Below are positions 1 through 15,071 of a stretch of DNA of 64,000 nucleotides, one piece after another. Origin of the DNA: Echiichthys vipera (lineage: Eukaryota > Chordata > Actinopteri > Perciformes > Trachinidae); assembly GCA_963691815.1 (NCBI GenBank), contig OY829656.1:5907048-5971047 (forward strand), given 5' to 3'. Numbering within the stretch: position 1 is the first letter of the stretch; every line of letters starts with the position of its first letter. Under the pieces are notes generated by a model. The model searched no databases, was not told the DNA's origin, and saw only the letters and a list, made by a program, of their open reading frames with translations. The translations under genes were made by a program, and so were the position numbers.

Positions 1-1056
1 CGGTCCAGGTTTGAATTGAAATAAGCAGAGGGATTAGGATTCATTCATTAAATGTCCGGTCAACGCCTTTGTTTACTCTCTGCATTCACCTCTGATGGAC
101 AGTAGTGATACATTGACCAGTTGGCAGACTCATATCAGTTAAAGTTTAATGTCTGAAAAACATGTTAATATTTATTTATTTGTATTTCATGAAAATCGGG
201 CCTGTATAGTAGTTGTTCCATAATCCTGCTGACAGGCAATTTAATGTGCAATACATTACATTTTGAAAGTAACACACCCTGTGTACAGCATATACGAGAA
301 GGATGTTCCACACTGCACATGAAGAAGACATGGCTATCTGCCCCTGTGTGCATTCGTACACACAAAGTGTTATCCGGCCTCATGTCAGATCAATAGTGTC
401 GGTCGCCGCTCAGCATTTCTCCAGCTCTGTTCAGCAGGCTTTCCCTGTGGGGATTCTCCACAGCACTCATGTCTCTACTCTCTGGGCTATTCCAGTGCTG
501 ATGGTTTGACTCATTTCTCTATATTTGGAAGAGATCTGTTTGCAAAGTCACTCCAGGGACAAATAGCAGGAGGGGATGGAAGAGAGGGTGTGATAAAGGA
601 ATGGGGAAAGAAGAGATGAAGGGTAACAGTATATAAAAAATACTATGAAAACAAAGATTTTATTTCTAGGTCAAATTCTTTTTGGTGAAGTTCAGTTGAA
701 TCAAAATTTCAAAATAACACGTTTTGGATGAATTGGACAAATAATGGACAGGGTATTGACTGAAAAAGAATATGGAACATTCCTTTAACACAGGGACTCC
801 CAAACCTTTTCAGCTCTAGACCCATGGAGAAATTTGGTCTCCCCCCAGGACCCAATCTACAAAAATACACAATGAATTACCATGATATCTGCATTTATGA
901 ACTACTGATAAAAAAATATAACAAACCATGGATTTAAAATGTAAGTTAAATGTATTTATTTCTTTGTAAAAGCACATCCAACCAATAACTAAATTAGCTT
1001 TGTATAATGTTAAAGGTTGAATATGGAGAATGAACAGAACACCGCCATCTAGTGTC
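1..1056. other. No gene seen
   Basis: AT-rich DNA with only short non-conserved open frames. At 793, CAGGGACTCCCAAAC resembles the end of hAT-type elements, but no matching right end was found. Confidence 0.5.
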
Positions 1057-1323
1057 TCAAGATTGTATGTTAGAGAACCTCAGCCTCCTCAGGAAGAAGA
1101 GTCGACGTTGGCCCTTTTTGTAGACAGCCTCAGCGTTTCTAGTCCAGTTCAACTTATTATTGAAGTACACCCCCAGGTACTTATACTCCTCTACAGTGTC
1201 CACAGGGACCCCCTGGATGGAGGCAGGGGTCACAGGTGTTTTCACCCTCCTCAGATCCACACTAATCTGGAGCAGTGGGAGAATTTGGGCCGTGAGGGTC
1301 AGTGTTTTACAGTCTATGAGCAC
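1057..1323 (-). pseudogene. Fragment of a non-LTR retrotransposon reverse transcriptase
   Basis: The minus-strand frame reads DLRRVKTPVTPASIQGVPVDTVEEYKYLGV with downstream KGQRRLFFLRRLR, the typical region after the RT palm in Rex1-like/CR1-group fish LINEs (YKYLGV plus the QRRLFFLRR motif). It lacks the catalytic core and both ends, so it is a dead internal fragment. Confidence 0.75.
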
Positions 1324-1509
1324 GGTACTGTGGTGAATATCAGTTTAAATCATAGATCATAAACGCTGGCTCCACTTCACTCCCTGAGCCGGTGTAATCT
1401 CCGCTAGAAAGACGGGACTCCCACTCCCGTTTAGTAACGTATGCTGTTAGCCTAGCTCCCGGGTGGTGGTGCTAATGTGGCTAATTCTGTAAACGTCAGA
1501 CAGGCGGGC

Positions 1510-1673
1510 ATATCTCCCTCCCCCCAACGTCACATCAATGCCCTTTTTTGGTAAACGTAAATGAGGAGGAGTCAAAGTCTGACAAGATGGCAGCTCCCAG
1601 AGGCGAATATGATCGAATCAAGTTAAGAGAACGGGCCCCTACGGAGAGGCTACATTTTTTATACAGTCTATGG
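1510..1673 (+). repeat. Dispersed repeat family B, partial copy
   Basis: It shares CTCCCTCCCCCCAACGTCAC, TGCCCTTTTTTGGTAA, GAGTCAAAGTC and the terminal TATACAGTCTATG-like end with 34185-34708, and with the inverted copy at 50318-50810. Only the right-hand part is present. It explains much of an apparent 181-codon open frame here, which is not a gene. Confidence 0.75.
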
Positions 1674-3454
1674 TTTTTGCCCATCTCCGGTCACTCAGCT
1701 GCTGGGACAAATAACGCCCCCTTCACTGAGGCTCCGAAGCAGCTGCAGGATTGGCAAACTCCATTTCACCCAGTGCCAGCCTACAGTAGCTGCACCCAAC
1801 AACAGACAACCCTGGCAACCAGCAACGCCCAATGCTATTGGCTGCTACTATGGAAACAGAACGGGACAGAAAGTCATTGTCAAACCCGTCTAATTAAAAA
1901 AAAAATTGATTCAGACTACATTTATTGTTTTATGGAAAAGCAATACTTTCATTTTATAAATATAGCTTTTAATAAAGACTCTACATATTCAACCTTTAAG
2001 TTTCTCTCACATAGCAGTCAAAATTCACATTTTACACAAGTTAAAAGTATCACCAAATCTTATGTCATTTTTGTAAGAATGGGCAGATTTTAGTAAGTTA
2101 CATGTCTGCTGCATGTACAGACACTCGACATGTTGGTTCAGATAAAATTCCCGGTGGCAGCTGATGCTCTTTGTCGTCATCTTCTGGCTTTATTGAAGCA
2201 CTGACACTCATGAACCACATTATCATTCTCTTTTTTTGCTTCACACAGATCTATTGGGACCTAACAGTCCTGTAAAACCTTCCATCGGTTATATGATGGA
2301 CCTCTTCAGTCATATAAGAACTGTGATCAATATTCATTGTGTGTATAACTATTTCTGTTTTTTTTTGTTGAAGATTTATGTTATTTGTAACAGGGCTAAG
2401 TGCCAATAGTGTTTTGAAGTAGATCATGTCAACAGTACACATGGAAACCGTCTTAGTATATATAAATTATCATAATTATGTCACAGTGCAGCCATCTACT
2501 TTTTTCATTAATCCCGCCTCTGCCCCCAACTCAGCCTGCCAGCCACGCCCACCTCATCAGTCTACTCTCCTCACCTGTAATCAAGCCCAGCATACACCCA
2601 CCAGCTCCACACTCATGCTGCGTTCCAATAGTCCCCTCGGGGGAATCCCCACTGCCATCTTAAGGGTCGTTCCGATAGTCGGAAAAACTGAAGTGAACTT
2701 TGACCCTCGGAGGGCTGAGTGATCGACTGAACAACGATGGTCACTCCAGAGATGGATGTTACCCACAATGCTTTGCAGTTTTGCATTTGGTGGAAGAAAA
2801 CACATCCAAGGGATAGGGGGCATTTATGGGCGTAAAACTCTGTGATTATTCACCACTGAAGAAGAACAATATGCACAAATAAAGCAACTTTTAATCATCA
2901 TTAAAAACTTCAATATCTGATATGCTTTTCAGTTTCAGTTTTCTATAAATAATATCTTATAAGTCCGTATTCTTACATGTGTGGGCTGTTCACTTGTCTA
3001 ATTAATCTAATTTCTAGCTTAATATTTGACTGAAAAATGACTAGTCACAGTAAATATTAAGTCTACTCAGTTTATATATCTATACTTAACTTTCGTGGTT
3101 TCTTCTCAACATTATCTGTAAACACATGGAATAGATGTTATTTTGCAATGTATCAGAGCAATAACGATGATGATAATCATGATACAGATCACAAACAGAA
3201 GTTTCTGAATCAAAGACTGATGCAGCTGTTTACAAAGTGCTGATGTATTGCAGTCATCCGTAGAAAACACCTTCAACTCATTAAAATGAGTCTAAATTAT
3301 GTGATTATTTGTAAGAAGCAGTACAGCGCTAAACTTACAACTGGTGGTGGATCCATGATAGTTTGGGCTGAAGTGAATGAGGGCAGGTGCGTTTCATTTC
3401 CTTCCCCAGCTCCTCCCCCCACCCAATTCCCCTCTGCTCTCCAAGTGGCCTCTG
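1674..3454. other. No gene seen
   Basis: AT-rich intergenic DNA. A GC-richer patch at 2500-2820 carries short open frames on both strands without recognisable domains. It looks like an old transposon remnant, but I could not define its ends. Confidence 0.4.
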
Positions 3455-3932
3455 TGTAACGTGTGCTGCTTCGTAATACTAATGGCTGAGGGGAAGTGAA
3501 GGAGGGCGTGTTGAAAAACTAATAAAAACGCAGCTTCGCTCCTCTGCCAGATTGTTCTTTGCCATGCCAGACTTTCCAGCAGTCTCCTGCCTGACTTCCC
3601 GGTACCGTCCTTGCCTGTCCCGGATTCCTCTGCTTCGTCTGCCTCCTGGTAATTGCCTCAGCCTTCTGTCTCTGGCCAAGATTTCAGCTCTGCTCTCCTG
3701 GTTCCTCTTTGCCTGTTTCTGACTGATGGCCTGGTTGTATTGTTCCTGCTGCCTGCTCCTCGTCAGATTGTTTGCCTATGCTGTCGTCTCTCTGGTACCG
3801 AACCCCTGTCTGCCTTGACATAGCCCCCTGCCACTGCATTTTTGCCTGTTTGCCAGAACTCCAGTAAACTGTTGAACTATCTCCACTGGTTCTGAGTCTT
3901 TAGTGCTGCAATTGGGTTCATCACCTGTTACA
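3455..3932 (+). mobile_element. Possible solo LTR (Ty3/gypsy-like)
   Basis: A 478-bp block starts TGTAAC and ends GTTACA, a short inverted repeat with TG...CA ends as in LTRs. Inside is a TATA-like AATAAAAACG at about 3520, followed by a CT-rich body (many TGCCTG/CTGCCT motifs) and an AGTAAA near the end. The layout resembles U3-R-U5. There is no internal coding region, and the flanking 4-5 bases do not match, so a target-site duplication is not supported. An alternative is an unrelated CT-rich repeat. Confidence 0.4.
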
Positions 3933-4857
3933 AATTCTTGTATTTTAGTGTTTTTTCACCAAATGTACAGTTACAGTTGTAGTAAAAGAGTAAGATAAAA
4001 CATTCAGTTACATCATTGTACATAGGATCTTGGTTATAATACTGATATTGCCTATCAAATTGAGATTTTATCCTTTTTTCCCCCATCATTGTATCTCCAT
4101 TTACTCTGGAATGGTAATAGTTTGAATGTGTACTTACAAGGGATTCATAATCCTTAGCTTCTTACCATTCAAGGGAGATTAGAGTTGTAATAAAGTGAAT
4201 TATCATTTAACTGTGGACCCAGTTTGGGAGGTTTTTTTTTCTTCCTCCAAATTATACGGGACAGCCAACTGAGACCTTCCATCTGGAAAGGGCACCTGGA
4301 TGAAGGGTTGTAGACAACACAAAAGCAGGAGGGTAAGGGCATTTGTTGGAATAAATGAGCTTATTTACTGTCAGGCCAATCTGTTTGGATGACCCTCATA
4401 CACTGGCAGGATGCATAATGGAAAGCAACAAAACACAGCAGGACAAACTGTGACACACAACACACACTGCTTGCTGATGAGCAGCTCTCAGGATCTCTGA
4501 CGTCGCCACCAACATAAATGTTCAGTCTTGTTTTCGTTGCCTTTTAAGACGTTCAGGCAGTGTGTCAGATACAGAAACATGCTGCAGGTGGTGGGAGGCA
4601 AATCGATGTGAACAGGCCTTCTTCATTCTCAGTGATCACACATGCCCCCCCACATACACACACACACACGCACATTAGCATTCATGCAATCTCGACAGAA
4701 GCAGCATTAATGCATAATTACACTCCTTCAGTTAAGAGGTGTGGAAAACTGCATGAGATGGACATTATAAAATGGGTGCTTATATTTGAATATCTGTGTA
4801 CACATACCTATAATATACAGTGTAACATACAATTACATGCTCGTTGTGCCAAACACA

Positions 4858-4907
<50 letters not shown>

Positions 4908-5280
4908 ATTGATCCACCATTGTGAGACCGGCCAGTTAAAAACTCCATTAAATTGTAATCACCGTGGAGTTCATGATAAACAAGAGGCAGTTGAGCTTTT
5001 GGTTTTGCCATACTCACCACAATATAATTCAATTAACTCTAAATATGGTTGCTAGTTCAGTTGCAACACATTATTTAGCAAATATGCTAACATGTCAACA
5101 TATAGGGACTGGCGCAATAACAGTAAAACCTGTGTAAGTACATTGTAAAGCCATTCGGTATAACTCCTATTAAACATATGTTCCCTTTGTGAAGTTTAAT
5201 CTGCATTTGTAATTGGACTGATAAGAGGTGTGGAAGCCAACAGTCAGCCTTTGGTTGAAGTCAGTTGGACAGTTGCGTCT
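3933..5280. other. No gene seen; holds a CA microsatellite
   Basis: AT-rich DNA with a (CA)n tract at about 4853-4905. Open frames here are translations of the CA repeat. Confidence 0.5.
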
Positions 5281-5301
5281 AGATGTGAAAGTCTCACAAG
5301 A

Positions 5302-6017
5302 TGGTTAAGGTTAGACGGTTAAGGTTAGGCGTTGACCTTGAAAGGTAAAGGTTTGATGGTTAAGGTTAGGCACTGATCTTGAATGGTTCAGGTTAGATGG
5401 TTAAGGTTAGGCGTTGACCTTGAATGGTTAAGGTTAGATGCTTAAGGTTAGGCACTGACCTTGATTGGTTAAGATTAGATGTTTAAGGTTAGGCACTGAC
5501 CTTGAATGGTTAAGTTTAGGCGTTGACCTTGAATGGTTAAGGTTCAATGGTTAAGGTTAGGTGTTGACCTTGAAAGGTTAAGGTTTGATGGTTAAGGTTA
5601 GGAGTTGACCTTGAGTGGTTAAGGTTCGATGGTTAAGGTTTATGCGTTGACCTTGAGTGGTTAAGGTTAGATGGTTATGGTTAGGCATTGACCTTGAATG
5701 GTTCAGGTTAGATGGTTAAGGTTAGGCATTGACCTTGAATGGTTAAGGTTAGATGGTTGAGGTTAGGCGTTGACCTTGAGAGGTAAAGGTTAGGCGTTGA
5801 CCTTGAATGGTTAAGTTAAGATGGTTGAGGATAGGCGTTGACCTTGAAAGGTTAAGGCTAGATGGTTACGGTTAGGTGTTGACCTTCAAAGGTTAAGGCT
5901 AGATGGTTGAGGTTAGGCGTTGACCTTGAATGGTTAAGGTTAGATGGGTTAGGCGTTGAACTTGAATGGTTAAGGTTAGATGGTTAAGGTTAGGCATTGA
6001 CCTTGAATGGTTAAGGT
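5302..6017 (+). repeat. About 41-bp minisatellite with telomere-like and TGACCTTGA motifs
   Basis: About 18 tandem units. Each combines GGTTAAGGTTAG-type hexamer variants with a (C/T)(G/A)TTGACCTTGAA core. Spacing between cores is mostly 41-42 bases, with one short unit of 27 (5771 to 5798). Fifteen units have an exact TGACCTTGA; three are variants (near 5374, 5881, 5956). Units differ by point changes, so the array is old or degenerate. Confidence 0.95.
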
Positions 6018-7365
6018 CAGTATAGGTGGTTGGGAGTCTTTTTGCAAATTTCTGCAAATCTACAGTTACCATCTATCTACCATGGTGTGACCGTCACCTT
6101 TGTTTTTGTGGCATGTCCTGTACCAGTGGCACTAGTCGATTCACTACGGTTGTCTTAATCAGGTCCCTTGAAGAGAGACCTTAGTAAAGAAAACCAAACA
6201 TAGTCAGACGAAGCATTAGGGCAAATACATAACAAGAAAAACAAAATTGAGTAAAGTTCATCCACCTTTGCCATCTTTACTCCTTGTATCCTCACCATTC
6301 CCATCCTCCCTCACATTCACACACATCGATTCCTTTTTTCTCCTTCTGACATTTTATTCCTCTCCAGTGCATACCTCCACCTCCCCAGGTTCTCCTCAGC
6401 CTGCTCCCTACACTCGATACAGATCAAAATGGCATCCGTAAACATCATAGTCCACGGAGATTCCTGTTCTCCTCTATTAATCTGTCCATCACCATTGCCA
6501 ACAAGAAAGGGCTCAGAGCCAGTCCTTGATGTTATCCAACCTCCACCTTGAACATATCTGTCACTCCTACTGCACACCTCACGGATGTCATACTACATAT
6601 CCTGCCTCTTACATAACAGATGTATTAAGAGAACTGGATACGGCATTAAGCAAGCAAGTATTGGACCTGTTCATTCCTATGGAAGCTGCTCAGTAGTGCA
6701 TGAATCCAAAAATTTATGAAATGGTTGGGCTGGCTACTTCTGGTTTAGGGCTCCGGCTAACTTGAATGGGGATTACAGGATTTAATTGTGCCGCTCTTAT
6801 GGACTTGCGAAATAGTTTCGGACTGAACGTATTAAATTGTGATATTTAGACGAGTCGTTTTGTGGGAGTTATGAGGCTTGTGAGGAAAAGTATTTGTGGG
6901 CCCAAAGGCATCACGTGACGATGAAGTTGTAGTTCTTCCGTTCGGTCACTATGTCAAATTAAATTTGCTAATACCGTATATTAAGGGAAAAAAACAAGGA
7001 GAGTGTGTATTTTTGGAGCTTCCGGCTTTTGTTCCGGGATAACGGGCCATAGAACTTGGCTTTTTGGTCCATTGGGACATTATTGGGACCATTGGCATTT
7101 CATAATCATGTGCAGATGGACCAATGTCATGGCAACACTCTTACAGTATTTCTTTTACAAAATAGGTGTTTTGATTCACTCAAATGCAAAAGCCTCCATG
7201 AACTGGCTATAGATTACATGCATATTATATTTTATCAGGCAGAGTTGAAGGAAAGCAAATCATTTAATAGGAAAATGTCTGATCTGTCTCAGACTGTTAG
7301 CAGCTGGCATTACAGTGTACCATAGCACGTTTCTTGACCTGTGATTGGAGGGTGGGGGAAGGGAG

Positions 7366-7366
<1 letters not shown>
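6018..7366. other. No gene seen
   Basis: Unique DNA. Around 6671-6715 it shares ATTCCTATGGAA and GCTGCTCAGT with 18130-18170, a dispersed repeat. The short open frames show no family resemblance. Confidence 0.4.
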
Positions 7367-9930
<2,564 letters not shown>

Positions 9931-9959
9931 AGACTGTCCGAAAGACCGATCCCAGCTTT

Positions 9960-10117
9960 GTGAGGTGGGGTACACCCTGGACAGGATGCCAGTCTATCAC
10001 AGGGCACATAGAGACAGACAACCATTCACACATACGGGCAATTTAGAGTAATCAATGAACCTAACAACCCTCTTGCTGTAGGCGACAGTGGTAACCACCA
10101 CACCACTATGCCACCCT
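9960..10117 (-). mobile_element. SINE-like/RTE-type repeat, internally deleted copy
   Basis: It shares GGGGTACA, ACAGGATGCCAGT, ATCACAGGGCACATAGAGAC, ACGGGCAATTTAGAGT and the end GTAACCACCACACCACTATG-type sequence with the fuller copy at 52735-53071. Compared with that copy, about 100 bases are missing between the GAACCTAAC and CCCTCTTGCTGT segments. The family is common in fish. Orientation is taken from the tRNA-like head at the high-coordinate end. Confidence 0.75.
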
Positions 10118-10734
10118 CCTCCTCCATCTATCATAAACTTGATTTGCTGCAGGATATGACGTCCTATAGGATGCATCGTTTACCTAACTGTTCTTCTGAA
10201 CCCCACCTGTCTTCTCTTGTCCCTCCAGTCTTTCCTGGCTGTCTTGGACATTCTGATAAGATATCCCTCTCTCACACAACTGAAACAATACATCTTATTT
10301 GATGTTGCAAATACCATGCACTCTTGGTTTTGAACTCACTTGTGTTGTTTAGAATCACGTGCAAATGTCTCTTGTGTGACAGTGTGCTCCCTCTCAACCA
10401 TTGATGTACAATGTGTAACCACTTCCTCACACCGCAGAAAAGTGAACACAAAATATCCCGTAAACCATGTTGCAATTGTGGAGCCAGAGTCTGCGCAGTA
10501 GTGATTAGGCAGTATTTAAGTCGATCACAGCTGTCAATACTGAGGTTTCAGCCCCTTTTTATAGCATCAAATAACTACTGAAAACCAAACTGATGAATTA
10601 GCACTTCAAATGTCAATGTGATCAGAACTAACAAAAATAAAACACAAAAAAATTTGAGGTGCACTTTGATGTTTTAGTTTGGCCCATGTCACATCTGCTA
10701 ACATGGAAGGGGTTGGGTTTCGGACCTATACATA

Positions 10735-13298
10735 GTATAATATATATTGGCATGAAAGTCTAAAAACATATAGGAAGTTCCTCCATAATACCAGAGCAGC
10801 CTATTACTCATCTTTAATAGAGGAGAATAAGAACAATCCTAGATTTCTTTTCAGCACTATAGTCAGGCTGACAGAGAGCCACAGCTCTATTGAGCCATAT
10901 ATTCCTATAACCCTCAGTAGTAACGACTTCATGACCTTCTTTAATGACAAAATTATAACTATTAGAGACTAAATCAACTCGCTTGGCACAGATTTTTCTT
11001 CAAACCCAGGAACACAGGAACCAACTGTACGACCTGATATGTTCTTGGACCGCTTTTCTACAGTCAACCTTAACAAATTAACTTCTACTATTTCAGCATC
11101 AAAGCACTCTACTTGTCTCCTAGACTCTATCCCAACTAGTTTACTTAAAGAAGTGTTACCTATAGTTAGCACTCCTGTATTAGATATGGTTAACATGTCT
11201 TTATCAGCAGGTCATGTACCACAGTCTTTTAAAGTAGCTGTAATTAAACCTCTTCTTAAAAAGCCCAGTCTTGATCCTGAGGTACTAGCCAACTATGGAC
11301 CTATATCTAACCTTCCTTTTCTCTCTAAGATCCTCGAGAAATTAGTCGCCAAACAGCTGTGCGACTTTTTACATAATAATGAGATATTTGAGGATTTCCA
11401 GTCAGGATTTAGAGCAAATCATAATCACAGCACTGGTGAAAGTCACTAACGACCTTCTAATAGCTTCAGACAAAGGACTTGTCTCTGTACTTGTCTTACT
11501 AGATCTTAGTGCGGCCTTCGACACTATTGACCATCACATCCTGCTACAGAGACTGGAGCATCTAATTGGCATTAAAGGAATCGCACTGAGCTGGTTTAAG
11601 TCCTATTTATCAGATAGATCTCAGTTTTTACATGTTAAGGACAAATCCTCCATGCACACTAAAGTTAGTCACGGAGTCCCACAGGGCTCTGTCCTTGGAC
11701 CGATTCTATTCACCTTATATATGCTTCCCTTAGCAAATATTATAAGAAAGCACTCCATAAACTTTCATTGTTATGCTGCTGTACACAATTATATTTGTCG
11801 ATCAAACCAGATGAAACCCATCAGTTAGCTAAACTTCAAATGTGCATTAAGGAAATAAAAAGCTGGATGACCTGCAATTTTCTGATGTTAAACTGAAGTT
11901 ATTGTACTTGGCCCCAAAGGCCTCCGAAACTCAATAGCTAAAGACATTGTTACTCTGGATGATGTTGTGTTGTCCTCCAGCACCACAGTAAGGAATCTGG
12001 GTGTTATTTTTGATCAGGATATGTCCTTCGATTCTCACATAAAACTAACAAGGACTGCATATTTTCACCTGCGTAATATTGCAAAAATTAGGAACATTGT
12101 GTCTCAGAAAGATGCAGAGAAACTTGTCCATGCTTTTTTTACTTCTAGACTGGACTATTGCAACTCCTTATTATCAGGCTGCTCCAATAAGTCTGTTAAG
12201 AGTCTCCAGTTGGTCCAAAATGCTGCAGCTCGTGTACTAACTAAAACATATCAAAGAGAACATATTTCTTCTGTTTTAGCTTATTTTGCACTGGCTCCCT
12301 GTAAAATCTAGAATAGAATTTAAAATCCTTCTCCTTACCTACAAAGCTCTTATTGGTCAGGCTCCATTGTATCTTAAAGAGCTCATAGTAGCGTATTACC
12401 CGACAAGATCGCTGCGCTCGGAGAATGCAGGGCTACTTGTGGTTCCTAGAGTCTCCAAAAGTAGAATGGGAGGCAGAGCCTTCAGCTACCAAGCTCCTCT
12501 CCTCTGGAACCAACTCCCAAGTGTTATTCGGAATACAGACACTGTCCCCTTATTTAAGAGTAAACTTAAAACTTTCCTTTTTGATAAAGCTTACAGCTAG
12601 GGCTTACGAGCCCTTAGCAATGTTGTTATTTTTGCGATGATTTTGTTCTGCTTAATAATGCTGCTATAGGCCTAGTCTGCCGGGGGATAATACTTTTCCA
12701 GATACTCTGAGCTTCTCTCCTCTCTGTCTGTATCATTCATGTCTCATCAATGCATGTTACTAATTAAACTTCTTCCCCGGAGTTGTTTGTGCTTTGTCGT
12801 CTCGCAGGTCTCTGCTGATCGTGTTGGTGCCTGCTGCTGTGGTCCTACATGACGCTTCCTGCTGCTATTATAATCTATAACCTTAGCTGTGCTTGTTTCT
12901 ACTATTCTGCTGTATTAACTGCCATAACATATAAGTCATATTCACATTACTATAGATATTATTATAGTTACTGGAAGTGTGTCTGTCTCTGTCTTTGTGT
13001 CTGTCTTTGTCTCTCTCTGTCCATCTGTCCGTCTTTTCTCTCTTTCCCTGTCCTTTTCTTCCTCCCCAACCGGTCAAGACAGATGTCCGTCCTCCACAGA
13101 GCTGGGTTTGTCTGACGTTCCTGCCTGTAATAGGGAAGGTTTTTGTTGCCACCGTACTCTACGGTGGAATTGTTGTGTCTATGTTTATCATAAATAAGTC
13201 ATAGAGTGTGGTCTTTACCTAGTTTGTAAAGTGTCCTGAGATAACTTTTGTTATGATTCGGTACTATAAATAAAATTGAATTGAATTGAATTGAACCT
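10735..13298 (+). mobile_element. L2-clade LINE, 5'-truncated and inactivated
   Basis: It encodes the C-terminal half of an L2-type ORF2: a pre-RT linker, then VIKPLLKKPSLDPEVLANYGPISNLPF, LLDLSAAFDTIDHHILLQRL and HGVPQGSVLGPILF RT blocks, then NLGVIFDQDMSF, LDYCNSLLSG and LQNA-type thumb/C-terminal blocks, ending KTFLFDKAYS-stop at 12600. The 3' UTR runs to the diagnostic fish L2 end with AAATAAAATTGAATTG repeats at about 13270-13297. It is dead: an in-frame stop near 10967, a frameshift near 11430 and a one-base loss at the active site (HCYAAV where YADD is expected, about 11770-11790). The 5' end and the endonuclease domain are missing. Confidence 0.93.
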
Positions 13299-13451
13299 AT
13301 ACTGCAGACTGCAACCAGGGGGCAATCCAGATGTTTTGGCTACACCTTGGGGTAGCTTTAGATACAGTCTAAGTATAGATCTATACAGTACCAATAGATA
13401 TAGTAAATTATCTAGTTTCTATATAATATATCCTCTGAGCCTGATTTGAAC

Positions 13452-13620
13452 CTTAAAGCATAACTCCAGCAAAATTGGACCCCATGGTCTTTTCCAGCAT
13501 GAATTTACATCAAATAAGCCATCAAGACAAGTTTTTTCATTCATTAGATAACAGAGAAATCCCGAACAGTCACTAGCAGCCAGACGTGGCTAACACTGAG
13601 TAGCTCGCAGTGGAGCGCCA
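13452..13620 (+). repeat. Inverted-repeat element family C, single-arm copy
   Basis: It shares CATCAAATAAGCCATC, the pattern with TCACTAGC and GTGGCTAACACTGA, and a TTAAAG start with the arms of 56309-56792. It is diverged and lacks a second arm. Confidence 0.6.
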
Positions 13621-14439
<819 letters not shown>

Positions 14440-14442
<3 letters not shown>

Positions 14443-14840
14443 TGTGTTATCCACACACGCGCCTTCTCATCCTGGCTCCCCGGCTATGCACCTGCAACCT
14501 CCCCTGAGCAGCGGGAGTGCGCATGGCGGCCGGCATGCACCTGGGGCGCCACGCCGGAGACACAGCAGCGTGCAGCCTGATGCTCTAACAGGAGGGATAT
14601 AGCAGAGGAGGACCGGGCTGATATCGGAAGCACAGCATGGGCGTGGGAGAGAGGCACAGCCGAAATGAAAGCGATGTAATTCCACTGACATAAGGAGGGT
14701 GGGTGGGGGGAACCCAGCGTTTGGATCAGAGTTGTCCCGGGTGTATTTGGGGGGGCTTTGTTTGGCATCTTGTTCTCTGACATTCACCAAACGCAGTACT
14801 TTTTTTCCCCACCTGCCAACCTCCCCTGGAGTTCAGAAGG
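14440..14840 (+). promoter_or_regulatory. ccdc85a: GC-rich presumptive promoter/5' UTR of ccdc85a
   Basis: This stretch is clearly richer in G+C and CpG than the surrounding DNA, starts right after the (GA)n tract and runs into the first coding exon. Position and composition suggest a CpG-island promoter and 5' UTR. No TATA box or initiator could be assigned with confidence, and no start site can be placed from sequence alone. Confidence 0.5.
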
Positions 14841-15071
14841 ATGGAGAAAGGCGCACACCTGCCGCAGCTCTCCAAAAGCGCAGAGAGTCCGGCAGAGGAC
14901 ATCTCCAAAATCAATGACGAGGAGCTGCTGAAGTGGGGTAAAGAGGAGCTGGTGCGGAGGCTGCGGAGGGCAGAGGCGGGGAAGAGGAGCGCCATCGTGG
15001 AGCACGGCAATCTGATGCGGGAGGTGAACCGGAGACTCCAACAGCACCTGAACGAGATACGGAGTTTAAAG
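14841..15071 (+). CDS. ccdc85a: CCDC85A-like protein, coding exon 1
   Basis: First coding exon, 77 codons, ending in frame (phase 0) at a GTGAGA splice donor at 15072. The start ATG has a good vertebrate context (A at -3, G at +4). After a short variable N-terminus come the conserved SKINDEELLKW segment (about residues 21-32) and a charged heptad-rich helix ending HLNEIRSLK, the start of the family coiled coil. Joined to exon 2 it gives LK-DVNQKLQEDNQELRDLCCF, an uninterrupted match to what I know of CCDC85 proteins. CCDC85 (DIPA-family) proteins bind the p120/delta-catenin family at adherens junctions through the coiled coil; CCDC85C loss in mouse gives hydrocephalus. That is family knowledge, not shown here. 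The exon is GC-rich and sits in a GC-rich stretch, unlike the AT-rich flanks. The true transcription start is not determined. Confidence 0.9.

Noticed and set aside
1548..2093. 181-codon open frame on the + strand
   Set aside because: Its first part is the dispersed repeat family B, the rest is low-complexity AT-rich sequence, and no domain is recognisable.
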